A stretch of 64,000 nt of DNA from the NCBI GenBank assembly GCA_963732795.1, contig CAVTAV010000002.1:558001-622000 (forward strand). The letters are read 5' to 3'. A model generated the notes under the pieces. It was given only the letters and a program-made list of their open reading frames with translations, was not told the DNA's origin and did not search any database. The stretch's first letter is position 1. Every line of letters starts with the position of its first letter. This DNA is from CAVTAV01 sp963732795 (GTDB taxonomy: Bacteria > Pseudomonadota > Alphaproteobacteria > CAVTAV01). The position numbers and the translations under genes are program-made. Shown here piece by piece: positions 9,131 through 21,071 of the stretch.

Positions 9131-9822
9131 ATGTCTTCCTCAAAATTCTTGGCTCGCCTGATCAGTCTGGCGCTGAGCGCGGCGCCTTTCGCGCTTGGTG
9201 CCGGCGGAGCTCAAAGCGCCGTTCTGACCTTCAGCAATCGAACCAATTTCGAAGCCGCCGTCCTCGATCTGCAGACTTATGACTTCAATAGTGACACGGT
9301 CGGCCAGATCGATGCGCACGGCGCAACCGACAAGGACTTTGGCCCGTTCACGATCGGTCAGAGCACGAGCGGCGCGACGGCTTCGGTCGGTGACTCCGGA
9401 TACACGGGGTATTTGGGCCAAGGAAATTTCATCCAGTATTTCGACGCCAGCAGTAACGGTGTTCCTCTGGTCGTCGACTTCCACAGCCCGGTTCGCGCCT
9501 TCGGTTTCGACTTTAATAACGTGGATACGAACGATTTCGACGTTCAGGTGAGCATATTGGGAAGTGACATATTGGTTGCCCCACAAAACTCGAGCGGATT
9601 TTTCGGGTTTATCTCGACCGACCCGTCGATGACGCAATCGATATTCAACTTCTCCGACTATCCCACCGCCGGCGGCGGCTATCTTGGCCTGGACAACTTC
9701 GCGTGGGGAACGGAGGTCGCCTCTGCCGTGCCGGTGCCCAACGCGTTTTGGCTCATGCTCGGCGGACTGGGCCTGATCGGACTGGTCGGCTGGCGACGCA
9801 CCGCACGGGCTTCGCTAAGCGC

Positions 9823-9826
<4 letters not shown>
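9131..9826 (+). CDS. VPLPA-CTERM sorting domain protein, copy 2
   Basis: Secreted protein of 231 aa, paralogous to the gene at 7656. A Sec signal peptide ends near residue 30 (GGAQS). The shared body motifs are AVLTFSNRTNFE, PVRAFGFDFNNV, ILVAPQNSSGFFGFISTDP and LGLDNFAWG. The C-terminal tripartite signal is VPVPNAFWLM, a hydrophobic helix and WRRTAR, followed by a short extra tail. The start has an AGGGAGTGGAGCAGG purine-rich ribosome region. Its AT-rich leader of about 180 bp differs from that of copy 1. The TAA stop overlaps the prfB stop on the opposite strand by 4 bp, the same geometry as in copy 1. Function unknown; surface or matrix anchoring is inferred from the CTERM tail. Confidence 0.85.
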
Positions 9827-10930
<1,104 letters not shown>

Positions 10931-10988
10931 GAACGTCATCCCCTGAAGGACCGGAGGTGTCGATACGAATGTCGGGAAGGATGGCGGA

Positions 10989-13450
10989 TCAGTAGAGGCC
11001 GCCGGTCCCCACCGGAACGTCGTTTCCGGTTTGCATCACGGTGCCGACGCCGTCAAGCACTGGTTGCTGGCCATGGGGCTCGGTGCCCTGCTTGAAGGCT
11101 TCCATGATGACGTTCTTGTCCCCGGCTTCGGCGGGCAGGCCGGTCTTGGCGTCGACGCGCACGAGCTTGATGCCTTCCGGGATCCGGAAGGGGATCGCCG
11201 GCTCGTCCTTGAGCGCGCCGGCCATGAAATCGCGGAAGATCGGCGCGGCGACGGAGGCGCCCTGCTCGCCCGGCCCGAGCGGCCGCTTCTTGTCGAAGCC
11301 GGTATAGACGCCGACCACGAGATCGGGCGAGAAGCCGACGAACCACGCATCCTGGGCATCGTTCGTCGTGCCGGTCTTGCCGGCGAGCGGCTTGCCGACA
11401 GAGCGGATGATCTTGCCGGTGCCGCGCTGGATCACGCCTTCGAGCAGCGAGACGACCTGATAGGCCGTACGGGCATCGAGGACGCGCTTGCGCGTTATCC
11501 GGAAGGGTCGGCGGCATCATGCCGGGTTCCCAGTGATCGACCTGGCAATGCGGGCACTTGCGCGTGTCGTGGCGGAAGATCGTCTTGCCGCGCCGGTCCT
11601 GAACGCGATCGATCAGAGTCGGCGTAATGTGCAGGCCGCCATTGTCGAGCATGGCATACGCCGTGGTCAGTCTCAGCACCGTCGTTTCGCCCGCGCCCAG
11701 CGCCATGGACAGGAGCGGCGGCATATTGTCCACGATATCGAACCGCTTGGCATAATCGATGATGGTCGGCATCCCGATATTCTCGGCCAGCCGCACCGTC
11801 ATGACGTTGCGCGATTTTTCGATGCCGAGGCGAAGCGTACTGGGGCCGTAGAATTCGCGCTCGTAGTTCTCCGGCTTCCACTTGCCGAGGCCATAGCCCT
11901 GATCGACCACGATGGGCGCATCGAGGATCAGGCTCGACGGCGTAAATCCGTGATCGAGCGCTGCGGCATAGACGAAAGGCTTGAACGCGGAGCCCGGCTG
12001 GCGTTGCGCTTGGATGGCCCGATCAAACTGGCTGGCGTCGTAATCGTAGCCGCCGACCAGCGCCAGAACGCGGCCGGTATGCGGATCCATCGCGATCAAG
12101 GCGCCGTCGATCTGCGGCACCTGCTCGAGATCGTAGCGGACCTCGTCGCCGGTCGTGAGCGACGCGTTCTGCAGCCCGGTCTGATCGTCCGATCCGCCCT
12201 GGCCCTTCATGCGAGCAACCGCGATCACGTCGCCGACGGACAGGACGTCATGGGGCGATTTCGGCGCGGCGCCGACGCGCTGGCCCTGGATGCCAGGGCC
12301 GCGCCCAAGCCATGCCCGACATCGGAATGACACCCTCGCCGCCGTCGGTAAGCCCGATCCGAGCCGATTGATCGTCGACGCCGAGCACCACCGCAAGCTG
12401 CCACGCCGCCTTGCCGAGCGGCACATTCATGTTTTCGAGAGCCTTCGCCCAATCGTCCTCGGTCGAGATCCGGCTGATCGGACCGCGCCAGCCATGCCGG
12501 CGGTCATAGGCGATGAGCCCGTCGCGAAGCGCCTTTTCGCCGATGCCCTGCAAGGTCGTGTTGAGCGTCGTGCGCACCGACAGGCCGCCGTCATAGAGCC
12601 GAGTTTCGCCGTACCGGTCATAGAGCCAGCGGCGGACCTCCTCGGTGAAATACTCGGCCTTGACCAGATCGGTCCCGCCCCGTCCGACCACCGTCAGCGG
12701 CGTCTTCTGGGCGGTCTCCATCTGCTCCTTGGTGATGTAGCCGTCGATATTCATGCGTTCGAGCACCCAGTTGCGGCGCTCGATCGCCCGGTCGTAATGG
12801 CGGATCGGATTATAGTTGCCCGGCCCCTTCGGCAGCGCTGCCAGATAGGCCATCTCGGGGAGGGTCAGCTCGTCAAGGGACTTGTTGAAATAGTTCAGGG
12901 CGGCCGCGGCAACGCCATAGGACCCGAAGCCGAGATAGATCTCGTTCAGATAGAGCTCGAGGATCTGGTCCTTGGTGAAGGCCTGCTCGATCCGGAAGGA
13001 AAGGATGGCCTCCTTGATCTTCCGGACATAGCTCACGTCCTTCGACAGGAAGAAATTCTGCGCGACCTGCTGGGTGATGGTGGACGCGCCGACCGGCCGG
13101 CGGTCGGTGAACATGTTCGAGGCGTTGATCAGCGCCGAGCGGAGGATGCCCATCGGATCGATGCCGATATGGGAATAGAAGTTCTTGTCCTCGGCCGAGA
13201 TGAACGCGTCGTCGAGCTTCTTCGGGATCTGGGAGATCGGCACGAACAGGCGCTGCTGCCGGGCGAATTCCGCGATCAGGCGGCCGTCGCCGGCATGGAC
13301 GCGCGTGGCGACAGGCGGTTCGTAGTTGGCGAGTTGGTGATAGTCGGGAAGACCGCGGCCGAACTTATAAAGAACAAAGACTCCGCCCGCCGTGATGCCG
13401 AGAGCCAACACCAACACACCAAGAAGCGCGTATCCAGCGTAGCGCAACAT
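10989..13450 (-). CDS. mrcA: Penicillin-binding protein 1A (two frameshifts)
   Basis: Bifunctional class A PBP that polymerises and cross-links peptidoglycan. Start at 13450. A single N-terminal membrane helix (residues 5-28) is followed by the GT51 glycosyltransferase with EDKNFYSHIGID, GASTITQQVAQNFFLS, RKIKEAILSFRIEQ and LELYLNEIYLGFGSYG. An OB-like linker and the transpeptidase domain follow: SxxK is PGSAFKPFVY, SxN is SRNVMT and KTG is AGKTGTTND. The frame shifts at about 12283-12301, inside a palindromic CCTGG-CCAGG stretch, and again near 11495-11510. The protein is conserved on both sides, so sequence error is more likely than loss of an important gene. It lies between prfB and the amidase gene, all on the minus strand. 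Confidence 0.92.
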
Positions 13451-13517
13451 TCTCTCGCTCGGCCTCTACTCAAGCCTTCCGGATGCGAAGACTATACGAT
13501 TTCGATATCCGAATTCG

Positions 13518-14795
13518 TTAATCTTTGACCGACAATTGTGTCGGAGTTATGGCGATTCCCATGGCCTGCTGCTCGGTGAAGTAGCCGTCCACCGCGTCTA
13601 CGATGGCGGCGGAGATCACGTGCCGGCCCTTGTTCGACGAGATGAAGCGCTCGTCCTGGCGGTTCGACAGATAACCGAGCTCGATCAGCACCGAGGGAAC
13701 GTCCGGCGCCTTCAACACGGCAAATCCGGCGTAACGATGACTGTTGGGCGTCAGCCGGATCTTGCCCTTGAATTCCGGGATCAGCTCGTTGGCGAACCGG
13801 GTCGAGAAATTCATCGTCTCTCGCTGCGCCAGATCGATCAGAATATTCGTGACGTCGCTGGATTCCGCCGTCAGATCCATGCCGATGATGATATCGGCCT
13901 TGTTTTCCTTTGCCGCCAGCGCCGCCGCTTCCTTATCCGACGCGTTCTCGCGCAGCGTATAGACCGTCGCGCCGCGCATCCTGTGGTCCTTGAGAGAATC
14001 CGCATGGAGCGAGATGAAGAGGTCCGCATAGGCCGCCCGGGCCCGCGCCACGCGCTCGCGCAACCCGACCGAGACGTCGGCATCGCGGGTCAGGAACACG
14101 TGATAGCGTCCGGTCGCCTTGAGCTCGCGCCCGAGTTCCTTGGCCATGGCAAGCGTCACGTCCTTCTCGTAGATGCCGTCGACGCCGATCGTGCCGGGAT
14201 CGACGCCGCCATGGCCGGCATCCACCGCGATGGTCGGCCGGGTATCGACCTTCGGCGCCGCCTTCGGCTGTTCGGTGGTGGTGGCGAAATCCGGCTTGTG
14301 ATCCGAGGTGATCATCGCCGCCTTGATGCTCTTGTCGAAGGTCGCCTCGTCGCTTGATTGGATGTCGAGCACGAAGCGATAGCCGAAATCGCCCCGCGGC
14401 GGGATGAGAAAGGCCCGCTTGACGACCGCCGGATGATCGAGATCCAGCACGAGGCGCGATTGCCCCGCTTGGAACACGCCGTAGCGATAGCCCGAGATCA
14501 GGCCGTGCTTCGTGTCGCCGCCCGTCGTCGGGCCGGTCCACAGGAACTGCGGCATGTCGATCACGATCCGATTGGGATCGCCGAGCGTGAAAATCTGATA
14601 TTCGACCGAGTTGTTGAGATCGAGCACGAACCGCGTCGTGTCGCCGTGCTCGCCGATCCGAACATCGGTAACGGAAAGAGGCTCCTCGGACCGCGCAGAT
14701 ACCATGAGCGCTGCGTTCGCGGCGCAGACAAGAGCAACGGTCAGGACAGAAAGTAGTCCCCAGTTGGAGCCGTAAATAAGGCGCAACAAACGCAT
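13518..14795 (-). CDS. amiC: N-acetylmuramoyl-L-alanine amidase (AMIN + Amidase_3)
   Basis: Periplasmic zinc amidase of 425 aa that cleaves the glycan-peptide bond during daughter-cell separation. An N-terminal hydrophobic signal (about residues 13-35) precedes an AMIN domain (residues 40-140, VTDVRIGEHGDTTRFVLDL) that targets the septum. The catalytic Amidase_3 domain begins at TIAVDAGHGGVDPG. Zinc ligands are the His of DAGHGG, the Glu of IYEKD and the His of SLHADS; the catalytic Glu is in VLIELGYLSN. The gene is complete and lies 67 bp upstream of mrcA on the same strand. It is divergent from rne. The AmiC assignment rests on the AMIN domain; other amidases share this architecture. Confidence 0.92.
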   Translation of the reverse strand: MRLLRLIYGSNWGLLSVLTVALVCAANAALMVSARSEEPLSVTDVRIGEHGDTTRFVLDLNNSVEYQIFTLGDPNRIVIDMPQFLWTGPTTGGDTKHGLISGYRYGVFQAGQSRLVLDLDHPAVVKRAFLIPPRGDFGYRFVLDIQSSDEATFDKSIKAAMITSDHKPDFATTTEQPKAAPKVDTRPTIAVDAGHGGVDPGTIGVDGIYEKDVTLAMAKELGRELKATGRYHVFLTRDADVSVGLRERVARARAAYADLFISLHADSLKDHRMRGATVYTLRENASDKEAAALAAKENKADIIIGMDLTAESSDVTNILIDLAQRETMNFSTRFANELIPEFKGKIRLTPNSHRYAGFAVLKAPDVPSVLIELGYLSNRQDERFISSNKGRHVISAAIVDAVDGYFTEQQAMGIAITPTQLSVKD

Positions 14796-15309
14796 CGACT
14801 ACCAATATATACGGCCACACGCCCCCAGTGGCCCTATTGGAATACTTCCTTTCACTCACAATTTCAATGAGATCATCGTCCGGTCAAGAAACAGTTTGTA
14901 ACCGCTGCCCGGCTGTGCATATTGTACCGGCATGCTCGGTTTCGCGGGCCCGCCGCCTGGAGAGGACTGTTGTCCGGAGGGCGGCGACGCGAACTCGGTG
15001 CATGAGAGGCCGGGTGGGAACCCGCCGAATCCGAACGGCGATTTTATTCTTTATTCACCGTTTTTCTCGAATTCTGGCGTTCCCGATCCGGTCGTGACGA
15101 ACACCGGAATAATGAGTTTCGCAAGCTGCCTGCCCCGATGAACCAGGTATTCACAATCGACTTGAGCACCGGTTCCGACCGATTCCCCGGCGACGTCCGA
15201 CGGACGCCGGGACGCTTGGCAGGCACCTCACCAGTATTCAACCACAATGCACCCCTGCCCTCTTACCGGCGCGTACCGCCGAGCGGCCGGGGTGGCGGAG
15301 ATACAATTA
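14796..15309. promoter_or_regulatory. Divergent intergenic region between amidase gene and rne; probable long rne leader
   Basis: 514 bp without a supported gene. It must hold the divergent promoters of the amidase gene (leftward) and rne (rightward). RNase E mRNAs usually have a long 5' leader through which the enzyme autoregulates, and a stretch of this length would fit. Local T-rich patches (about 15040-15065) stand out. I cannot place -35/-10 boxes with confidence. Confidence 0.4.
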
Positions 15310-17811
15310 ATGACAACGCGTATGCTTATCGACGCGACCCACGCGGAAGAGACGCGTGTGGTCGTGATCAAAGGGAACCGTCTCGAAGAATTTGATTACG
15401 AATCGGCCACAAAGAAGCAGCTTAAAGGCAATATCTACCTCGCCAAGGTAACCCGCGTCGAACCGGCGCTTCAGGCTGCATTCGTCGATTACGGCGGGAA
15501 CCGTCACGGTTTCCTGGCCTTTTCCGAAATTCATCCCGATTACTACCAAATCCCGGTCGAAGACCGGCAGGCCCTCATCGACGAGGAAGCCGCCGAGGAA
15601 GAGGCCGACGAAGAGGAAGCCGAGAAGGAAGCCGGCGCGGTTAAAGCGGCCGCAGCCGAGCCTGCTCCCTCCATAGCCGAGGATGCGGACAACGCCGAGA
15701 ACGCGGACGTTCCCGAGGAGGCCGAAGCCGCCGAGGAAGAGCCCGCTGAAGCTCAGGCCTCCGACGAAACCGCCGAAGCCGCGGCAGAGGCCGAGGAAGG
15801 CGACGAAGAGGCCGAGGCGTCCTCAGAAGGCGGCTCGAACGAGCTTATCGAAGTCGCGCAGCCGGCCGAGTCCGTCGAGAGCGTCGGCGCCGACGACGAG
15901 CTCGAAGAGGTTACCAGCCGCCGGGCCCGCCGCGCGCGGCGTTACAAAATCCAGGAGGTCATCCGGCGGCGCCAGATCCTGCTGGTCCAGGTCGTTAAGG
16001 AAGAGCGCGGCAACAAGGGCGCGGCGCTGACCACCTATCTCTCGCTCGCCGGCCGCTTTTGCGTGCTGATGCCGAACACGGCGCGAGGCGGCGGGATCAG
16101 CCGCAAGATCGCCAATGCCAAGGACCGCAAACGCCTGAAGTCGATCATCGACGGATTGGAGCTGCCCGAAGGCATGGGCGTCATCGTACGCACCGCCGGC
16201 ATGGAGCAGAACAAACGCGAGATCAAGCGCGATTACGATTATCTGATCCGGCTATGGGACACGATCCGCGAGCAGACGCTGAAATCGACCGCCCCTGCGC
16301 TCATTCACGAAGAGGGCAACCTCATCAAGCGGTCGATCCGCGACCTCTACAGTAAGGATATCGACGAGGTATTCGTCGAGGGCGAGGAAGGCTATCGCAC
16401 CGCCAAGGAATTCATGCGGATGCTGATGCCGAGCCACGCCAAAGTGGTTCAGCCCTACAAGGAAAACATCCCGCTGTTCGCACGCTTTCAGGTCGAGGGC
16501 CAGCTGGATTCCATGTTCAGCCCGACCGTCCACCTGAAATCGGGCGGCTATATCGTGATTAACTCGACCGAGGCGCTGGTCGCCGTCGACGTCAACTCCG
16601 GCCGCGCGACCCGCGAGCACAACATCGAGGAAACGGCGCTCAAGACCAATCTCGAGGCCGCCGAGGAAGTCGCCCGCCAGCTTCGCCTGCGCGACCTCGC
16701 GGGGCTGATCGTGATCGACTTTATCGACATGGAGAAGCACCAGAACAACCGCGCCGTCGAGCGCCGGCTGAAGGAGCGCCTGAAGCACGACCGCGCCCGC
16801 ATCCAGGTCGGCCGGATCAGCGCCTTCGGGCTCCTGGAAATGTCGCGCCAGCGTCTGAGGCCGGGTCTTTTGGAGGCCACGACCTCGGTCTGCAACCACT
16901 GCGCAGGGACCGGCATCGTCCGTTCGACGGAATCCTCGGCCCTGCAGATCATCCGGGCGATCGAGGAGGAAGGCATCCGCGGCCGCAGCGAGGCCGTGGT
17001 CGTCCACGCCCCGCCGACGATCATGTCCTACATGCTCAATCAGAAGCGCTCGGCGATCAACGACATCACCAACCGCTACGGCATGGCCGTCCAGGTCCTG
17101 GCCGACGAGGAGCTGATCGCCCCCAACTACACCATGGATCGCACCGCCAAACATGGCGGCGAGGCCGAGAAGACCGCCGAGCCGGTCGCCGAGGAGAAGA
17201 AGGAAAAGACACCGGGTCCTGCCGCCGCCGCACGCGACGAAGAAGGTGACGACGGGCGCAAATCCGGCAAACGTCGTCGTCGGGGCCGTCGCCGTCGCGG
17301 CCGTGGCGGCGAGGAAGGCGATGAGGCTTTGCAGGCCCATGAGGCCGAAGCTCAAACCGATGAGCAGGCCGAAGAGTCCGAGGCCAATGAGTTCGCGGAG
17401 GCCCCGGAGAAGGACGCCGCCGGTGAAGATCAGCCCCGCAAGCGCCGCCGCCGCGGCCGTCGCGGCGGTCGCTCGCGCCGGCGCGATGGCGATAAACCGA
17501 CGGCCGAAGCCGCCGCGGAAGGCTCGGAGCCGAACGAAGCTGAAGCAGAGCCTTCGGAAACGGCCGCAAGCCAAGAATCTAAAAAGGAAAAACCTGCCGC
17601 AGAAACCATCGAACAGACGGCGGAATCAGCGCCGGGGCCCTTCGATACCGACCCTGCGGACACTCCCGCCGAAGAACCCGCTCGCGCGGCCGAATCCAGT
17701 AACGGCCACGCCGAACCGGAGCCGGAGACAGAGCCGGAAACGTCAGAAGAGTCTTCCGCTCCGCCCCGCCCCGCCCGCAAAGGCTGGTGGCAACGGCGGA
17801 CGCAGAAATAA
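15310..17811 (+). CDS. rne: Ribonuclease E
   Basis: Endoribonuclease of 833 aa and core of the RNA degradosome. The ATG at 15310 is chosen over the upstream frame extension because MTTRMLIDATHAEETRV is the family N-terminus and a GGTGGCGGAG site precedes it. The S1 domain (about 35-240) is split by an acidic Ala/Glu-rich insertion (about residues 95-205), a feature reported for alphaproteobacterial RNase E. The 5' sensor and DNase I-like catalytic parts follow (VAVDVNSGRATREHN, LIVIDFIDM). The zinc-link is CNHCAGTG near residue 530. The C-terminal ~190 residues are disordered and alternate Arg-rich (KRRRRGRRRRGRG, KRRRRGRRGGRSRRR) with acidic segments, as expected for RNA and partner binding. 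The gene ends 45 bp from the convergent aspS. Confidence 0.95.
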   Translation: MTTRMLIDATHAEETRVVVIKGNRLEEFDYESATKKQLKGNIYLAKVTRVEPALQAAFVDYGGNRHGFLAFSEIHPDYYQIPVEDRQALIDEEAAEEEADEEEAEKEAGAVKAAAAEPAPSIAEDADNAENADVPEEAEAAEEEPAEAQASDETAEAAAEAEEGDEEAEASSEGGSNELIEVAQPAESVESVGADDELEEVTSRRARRARRYKIQEVIRRRQILLVQVVKEERGNKGAALTTYLSLAGRFCVLMPNTARGGGISRKIANAKDRKRLKSIIDGLELPEGMGVIVRTAGMEQNKREIKRDYDYLIRLWDTIREQTLKSTAPALIHEEGNLIKRSIRDLYSKDIDEVFVEGEEGYRTAKEFMRMLMPSHAKVVQPYKENIPLFARFQVEGQLDSMFSPTVHLKSGGYIVINSTEALVAVDVNSGRATREHNIEETALKTNLEAAEEVARQLRLRDLAGLIVIDFIDMEKHQNNRAVERRLKERLKHDRARIQVGRISAFGLLEMSRQRLRPGLLEATTSVCNHCAGTGIVRSTESSALQIIRAIEEEGIRGRSEAVVVHAPPTIMSYMLNQKRSAINDITNRYGMAVQVLADEELIAPNYTMDRTAKHGGEAEKTAEPVAEEKKEKTPGPAAAARDEEGDDGRKSGKRRRRGRRRRGRGGEEGDEALQAHEAEAQTDEQAEESEANEFAEAPEKDAAGEDQPRKRRRRGRRGGRSRRRDGDKPTAEAAAEGSEPNEAEAEPSETAASQESKKEKPAAETIEQTAESAPGPFDTDPADTPAEEPARAAESSNGHAEPEPETEPETSEESSAPPRPARKGWWQRRTQK

Positions 17812-17847
17812 CAGCGCACCGCTGATCCGACCCACTTTAAGTCGTTA

Positions 17848-17868
17848 TGGCCGGGGCTAAGCCTCGGC
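17848..17868. terminator. Weak hairpin between convergent rne and aspS
   Basis: GGCCGGGGCT and AGCCTCGGCC form a stem with one mismatch and almost no loop, followed on the + strand by TTCTTC. It overlaps the last codons of aspS. It may help terminate rne, but it lacks a long T tract. Confidence 0.4.
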
Positions 17869-19647
17869 CTTCTTCGCCTCCGGCAACGAGAGCCGGATAT
17901 GCAGCTCCTTGAGGTGCTTCGGCGCCGCCTCGGCGGGGGCGCCCATCATCAGGTCTTCGGCGAGCTGGTTCATCGGGAAAGCGATGACTTCACGGAGATT
18001 GGCTTCGCGGGCCAGCATCCGCACGATGCGGTCGATGCCGGGCGCGATGCCGCCGTGGGGCGGCGCGCCGTATTTGAGCGCGTTCACCATGCCGCCGAAA
18101 CGCTCCTCCACCTCTTCCTGGGCATAGCCGGCGATCGCGAAGGCCTTGAACATGATTTCGGGCGAATGGTTCCGGATCGCGCCCGACGAGAGCTCGATGC
18201 CGTTGCAGACGATGTCGTATTGGAAGCCGAGGATATCCAAGGGATCCTTGGTCTCGAGCGCTTCCAGGCCGCCCTGCGGCATGGAGAACGGGTTGTGGCT
18301 GAAATCGATTTTCCGGTCGGATTCGTTGTATTCGAACATCGGAAAATCGACGATCCAGCAAAACTTGAACGTATCTTCCTCGATCAGCCCCAGATCTTCG
18401 CCGAGTTTGATGCGCGCCGCGCCGGCAAGCTTGGCCGCCGCCATCGGCTTGTCGCAGGCGAAGAAGACGCCGTCCCCCGCTTTGAGCCCGGTTGCCTCCA
18501 TCAATTGATGAACCCGTTCTGGGCCCAGGTTCTTGGCGATCGGGCCCCTGCCCCCTTCCGCATCCAGAATGATGTAGCCCATGCCGGGCGCGCCTTCGGA
18601 TCGGGCCCATTCGTTCATCTTGTCGAAGAAACTACGCGGCCGATCGGCCGTGTTGGGTGCGGGGATCGCGCGGACGACCGACCCGGCCTCCACGGCTTTG
18701 GCGAAGATCGCGAAGCCCGAGCCCCGGAAGGATTCGGTGACATCCGTGATAACAAGCGGGTTGCGCAGATCCGGCTTGTCGGACCCGTATTTCAGCATCG
18801 CATCGGCATAGGCGATCCGCGGGAACGGCGCGGGCGTGACGCTGGCCCCTTCCGCGAATTCCTCGAACACGCCATGCATCACCGGCTCGATCGCGGCGAA
18901 GACGTCGTCCTGCTCGACGAAGGACATCTCGACATCGAGCTGGTAGAACTCGCCCGGCGAGCGGTCGGCCCGCGCGTCCTCGTCACGGAAACAGGGCGCG
19001 ATCTGGAAATAACGGTCGAATCCGGCGATCATCAGGAGTTGCTTGAACTGTTGCGGCGCCTGCGGCAGGGCATAGAACTTGCCGGGATGCAACCGGCTCG
19101 GCACCAGAAAGTCCCGCGCGCCTTCGGGCGAGGATGCCGTCAGGATCGGGGTCTGAAATTCGAGGAACCCGGCTTCGGTCATGCGACGGCGGATGCTGGA
19201 AATGATCTTGGAGCGCAGCACGACATTCCGGTGCAGCCTTTCGCGGCGCAGATCAAGAAAGCGATAGCGCAGCCGGATGTCCTCGGGATACTCCGCCTCG
19301 CCGAACACCGGCATCGGCAACTCGGCCGCCGCCGAGATTACCTCCAGCGCATCGATCCGCACCTCGACCCGGCCCGTATCGAGCGCCGGATTGATCGTAT
19401 CCTCGCTCCGCGCAACGACCCTGCCGCTCACCGAGATCACGCTTTCCGACCGCAGCTTCTCGACCTCGCCGAACATCGGGGAATCGGTCTCGATAACACA
19501 TTGCGTGATGCCGTAATGGTCCCGGAGGTCGACGAAAAGCAGGTGGCCGTGGTCGCGCTTGCGGTGCAGCCATCCGGCCAGGCGGACGGTCTCGCCGACA
19601 TGGCCGGGGCGCAGCTCGCCGCACGTATGGCTGCGGTAAGCGTTCAT
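17857..19647 (-). CDS. aspS: Aspartyl-tRNA synthetase
   Basis: Class II synthetase of 596 aa charging tRNA-Asp (and often tRNA-Asn in bacteria with GatCAB). The start at 19647 is preferred over an upstream in-frame one because MNAYRSHTCGELRP is the family N-terminus and a GAGGAGA site precedes it. Domains: OB-fold anticodon binding (1-110; VRLAGWLHRKRDHG), class II motif 1 (RSKIISSIRRRM), motif 2 (FRDEDARADRSPGEFYQLD), a GAD insertion (about 290-420) and motif 3 (GIAPGIDRIVRML). All are intact in one frame. The gene is convergent with rne and divergent from rnd. Confidence 0.96.
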   Translation of the reverse strand: MNAYRSHTCGELRPGHVGETVRLAGWLHRKRDHGHLLFVDLRDHYGITQCVIETDSPMFGEVEKLRSESVISVSGRVVARSEDTINPALDTGRVEVRIDALEVISAAAELPMPVFGEAEYPEDIRLRYRFLDLRRERLHRNVVLRSKIISSIRRRMTEAGFLEFQTPILTASSPEGARDFLVPSRLHPGKFYALPQAPQQFKQLLMIAGFDRYFQIAPCFRDEDARADRSPGEFYQLDVEMSFVEQDDVFAAIEPVMHGVFEEFAEGASVTPAPFPRIAYADAMLKYGSDKPDLRNPLVITDVTESFRGSGFAIFAKAVEAGSVVRAIPAPNTADRPRSFFDKMNEWARSEGAPGMGYIILDAEGGRGPIAKNLGPERVHQLMEATGLKAGDGVFFACDKPMAAAKLAGAARIKLGEDLGLIEEDTFKFCWIVDFPMFEYNESDRKIDFSHNPFSMPQGGLEALETKDPLDILGFQYDIVCNGIELSSGAIRNHSPEIMFKAFAIAGYAQEEVEERFGGMVNALKYGAPPHGGIAPGIDRIVRMLAREANLREVIAFPMNQLAEDLMMGAPAEAAPKHLKELHIRLSLPEAKKAEA

Positions 19648-19911
19648 GAATGAGCGTCTCCTCGAACGGGCTTGAAACACCCTGAAAAAGGGCACGGGGA
19701 AGTGCGCATGGAACAACCTGCTTGTCAAGGCTCGCCAGATTTGGCAGGCAAGGGGCGGTTAAGACGAAATAAACTTGTCGGGAGTGAAGTTCGAAACCCC
19801 CGGCAAGCAGCACCAGATCACAAGGGGAAAGGGCACCTGCGGCGCAAGCGAAAGCCGCCGGAACGAGCGCTATTCCCACTCCGAGGAGCGGTTTCCGAGT
19901 ATCCGAGCGTA

Positions 19912-21069
19912 ATGTCCGTCATCACCAAGACTAAAGACCTGCAAGAGCTTTGCGACCGGTTGTCCCGTGCCGAATTCGTCACGGTCGACACCGAGTTCAT
20001 GCGCGACAAGACCTATTGGCCGATCCTATGCCTTATCCAGGTCGCCTCGCCCGACGAGGCCTGGGCCATCGACCCCATGGCCGACGGCATCGATCTCGAA
20101 CCGTTCTACGAGGTCATGCGGAACGAGAGCGTCCTCAAGGTGTTCCATTCGGCGCGCCAGGATCTCGAAATCTTCTTCCACGCCATGGGCGGCTTCCCGA
20201 AGCCCCTGTTCGATACCCAGGTCGCAGCCATGGTCTGCGGTTTCGGGGAATCCGTCGGCTACGAGACGCTCGTGCACCGTTTCACCGACGCTCGGCTCGA
20301 TAAGAGCTCCCGGTTCACGGATTGGGCGCGCCGTCCGCTCACCGAGCGCCAGATTTCCTATGCCCTGAGCGACGTGACCCATATGCGGCCGATCTACCGG
20401 GCGCTGGCCAAGCAACTCGACGAGAACGGCCGGCGGTCCTGGCTCGAAGAAGAGATCGGCGTGCTGATCGATCCCTCGACCTACATCACCAAGCCGGAGG
20501 ATGCCTGGCTCCGCCTGAAGCCGCGCTCGACCAACCGGCGCTATCTCGGAATCCTGCAATGCCTGGCGGCCTGGCGTCAGCGCGAGGCCGAGACCCGCGA
20601 CCTGCCCCGCAACCGCATCCTGCGCGACGAGGCCTTGCAGGAAGTCGCCGCGCATCCGCCGAAATCCCGCGACGATCTGAAGCGAATGCGCAGCTTTCAG
20701 CGCGGTTTTCCCGACAACGGCCTGACCAAGGGTCTGCTGGCCGCCGTCGAGGAAGGCCTGAACCTGCCGGACAAGGACCTGCCTAAGGTCGAAAAGCCCA
20801 AACATGCGCCGCCGGGCACCGGCCCGTTGGTCGAGCTCCTCAAGGTCCTCTTGAAGACGAAATGCGCCGATCACGGCGTTGCCCAGAAGCTCCTGGCGTC
20901 GGTATCGGATCTCGAAGCCATTGCGACCCGTTCACCTGAAGCGGAGCATATCCTTCACGGCTGGCGCTGGGACATCTTCGGCAAGGACGCGGTGGCGCTG
21001 CGCGACGGCAAGATCGCCCTTTCGGCTCATGACGGGAAGGTTTCGATCGTGCCCCTGCCGCAGGGCTGA
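19912..21069 (+). CDS. rnd: Ribonuclease D
   Basis: 3'-5' exoribonuclease of 385 aa involved in tRNA 3' maturation. The ATG at 19912 starts MSVITKTKDLQEL; the open frame extends further upstream but without family similarity. The DEDD exonuclease motifs are present: VDTEFMRD (Exo I), FHSARQDLEIFF (Exo II) and YALSDVTHM (Exo III, Tyr and Asp). An HRDC domain follows (about residues 205-285; LAAWRQREAETRDLPRNRIL). Intact. It ends only 2 bp from the stop of the convergent ppx gene. Confidence 0.95.
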   Translation: MSVITKTKDLQELCDRLSRAEFVTVDTEFMRDKTYWPILCLIQVASPDEAWAIDPMADGIDLEPFYEVMRNESVLKVFHSARQDLEIFFHAMGGFPKPLFDTQVAAMVCGFGESVGYETLVHRFTDARLDKSSRFTDWARRPLTERQISYALSDVTHMRPIYRALAKQLDENGRRSWLEEEIGVLIDPSTYITKPEDAWLRLKPRSTNRRYLGILQCLAAWRQREAETRDLPRNRILRDEALQEVAAHPPKSRDDLKRMRSFQRGFPDNGLTKGLLAAVEEGLNLPDKDLPKVEKPKHAPPGTGPLVELLKVLLKTKCADHGVAQKLLASVSDLEAIATRSPEAEHILHGWRWDIFGKDAVALRDGKIALSAHDGKVSIVPLPQG

Positions 21070-21071
21070 CG

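Noticed and set aside
12283..12301. GC-rich palindrome in mrcA as a regulatory hairpin
   Set aside because: It sits inside the coding region exactly where the frame is lost. Removing one base gives a shorter perfect palindrome and restores the PBP1A frame, so an indel is the better reading.
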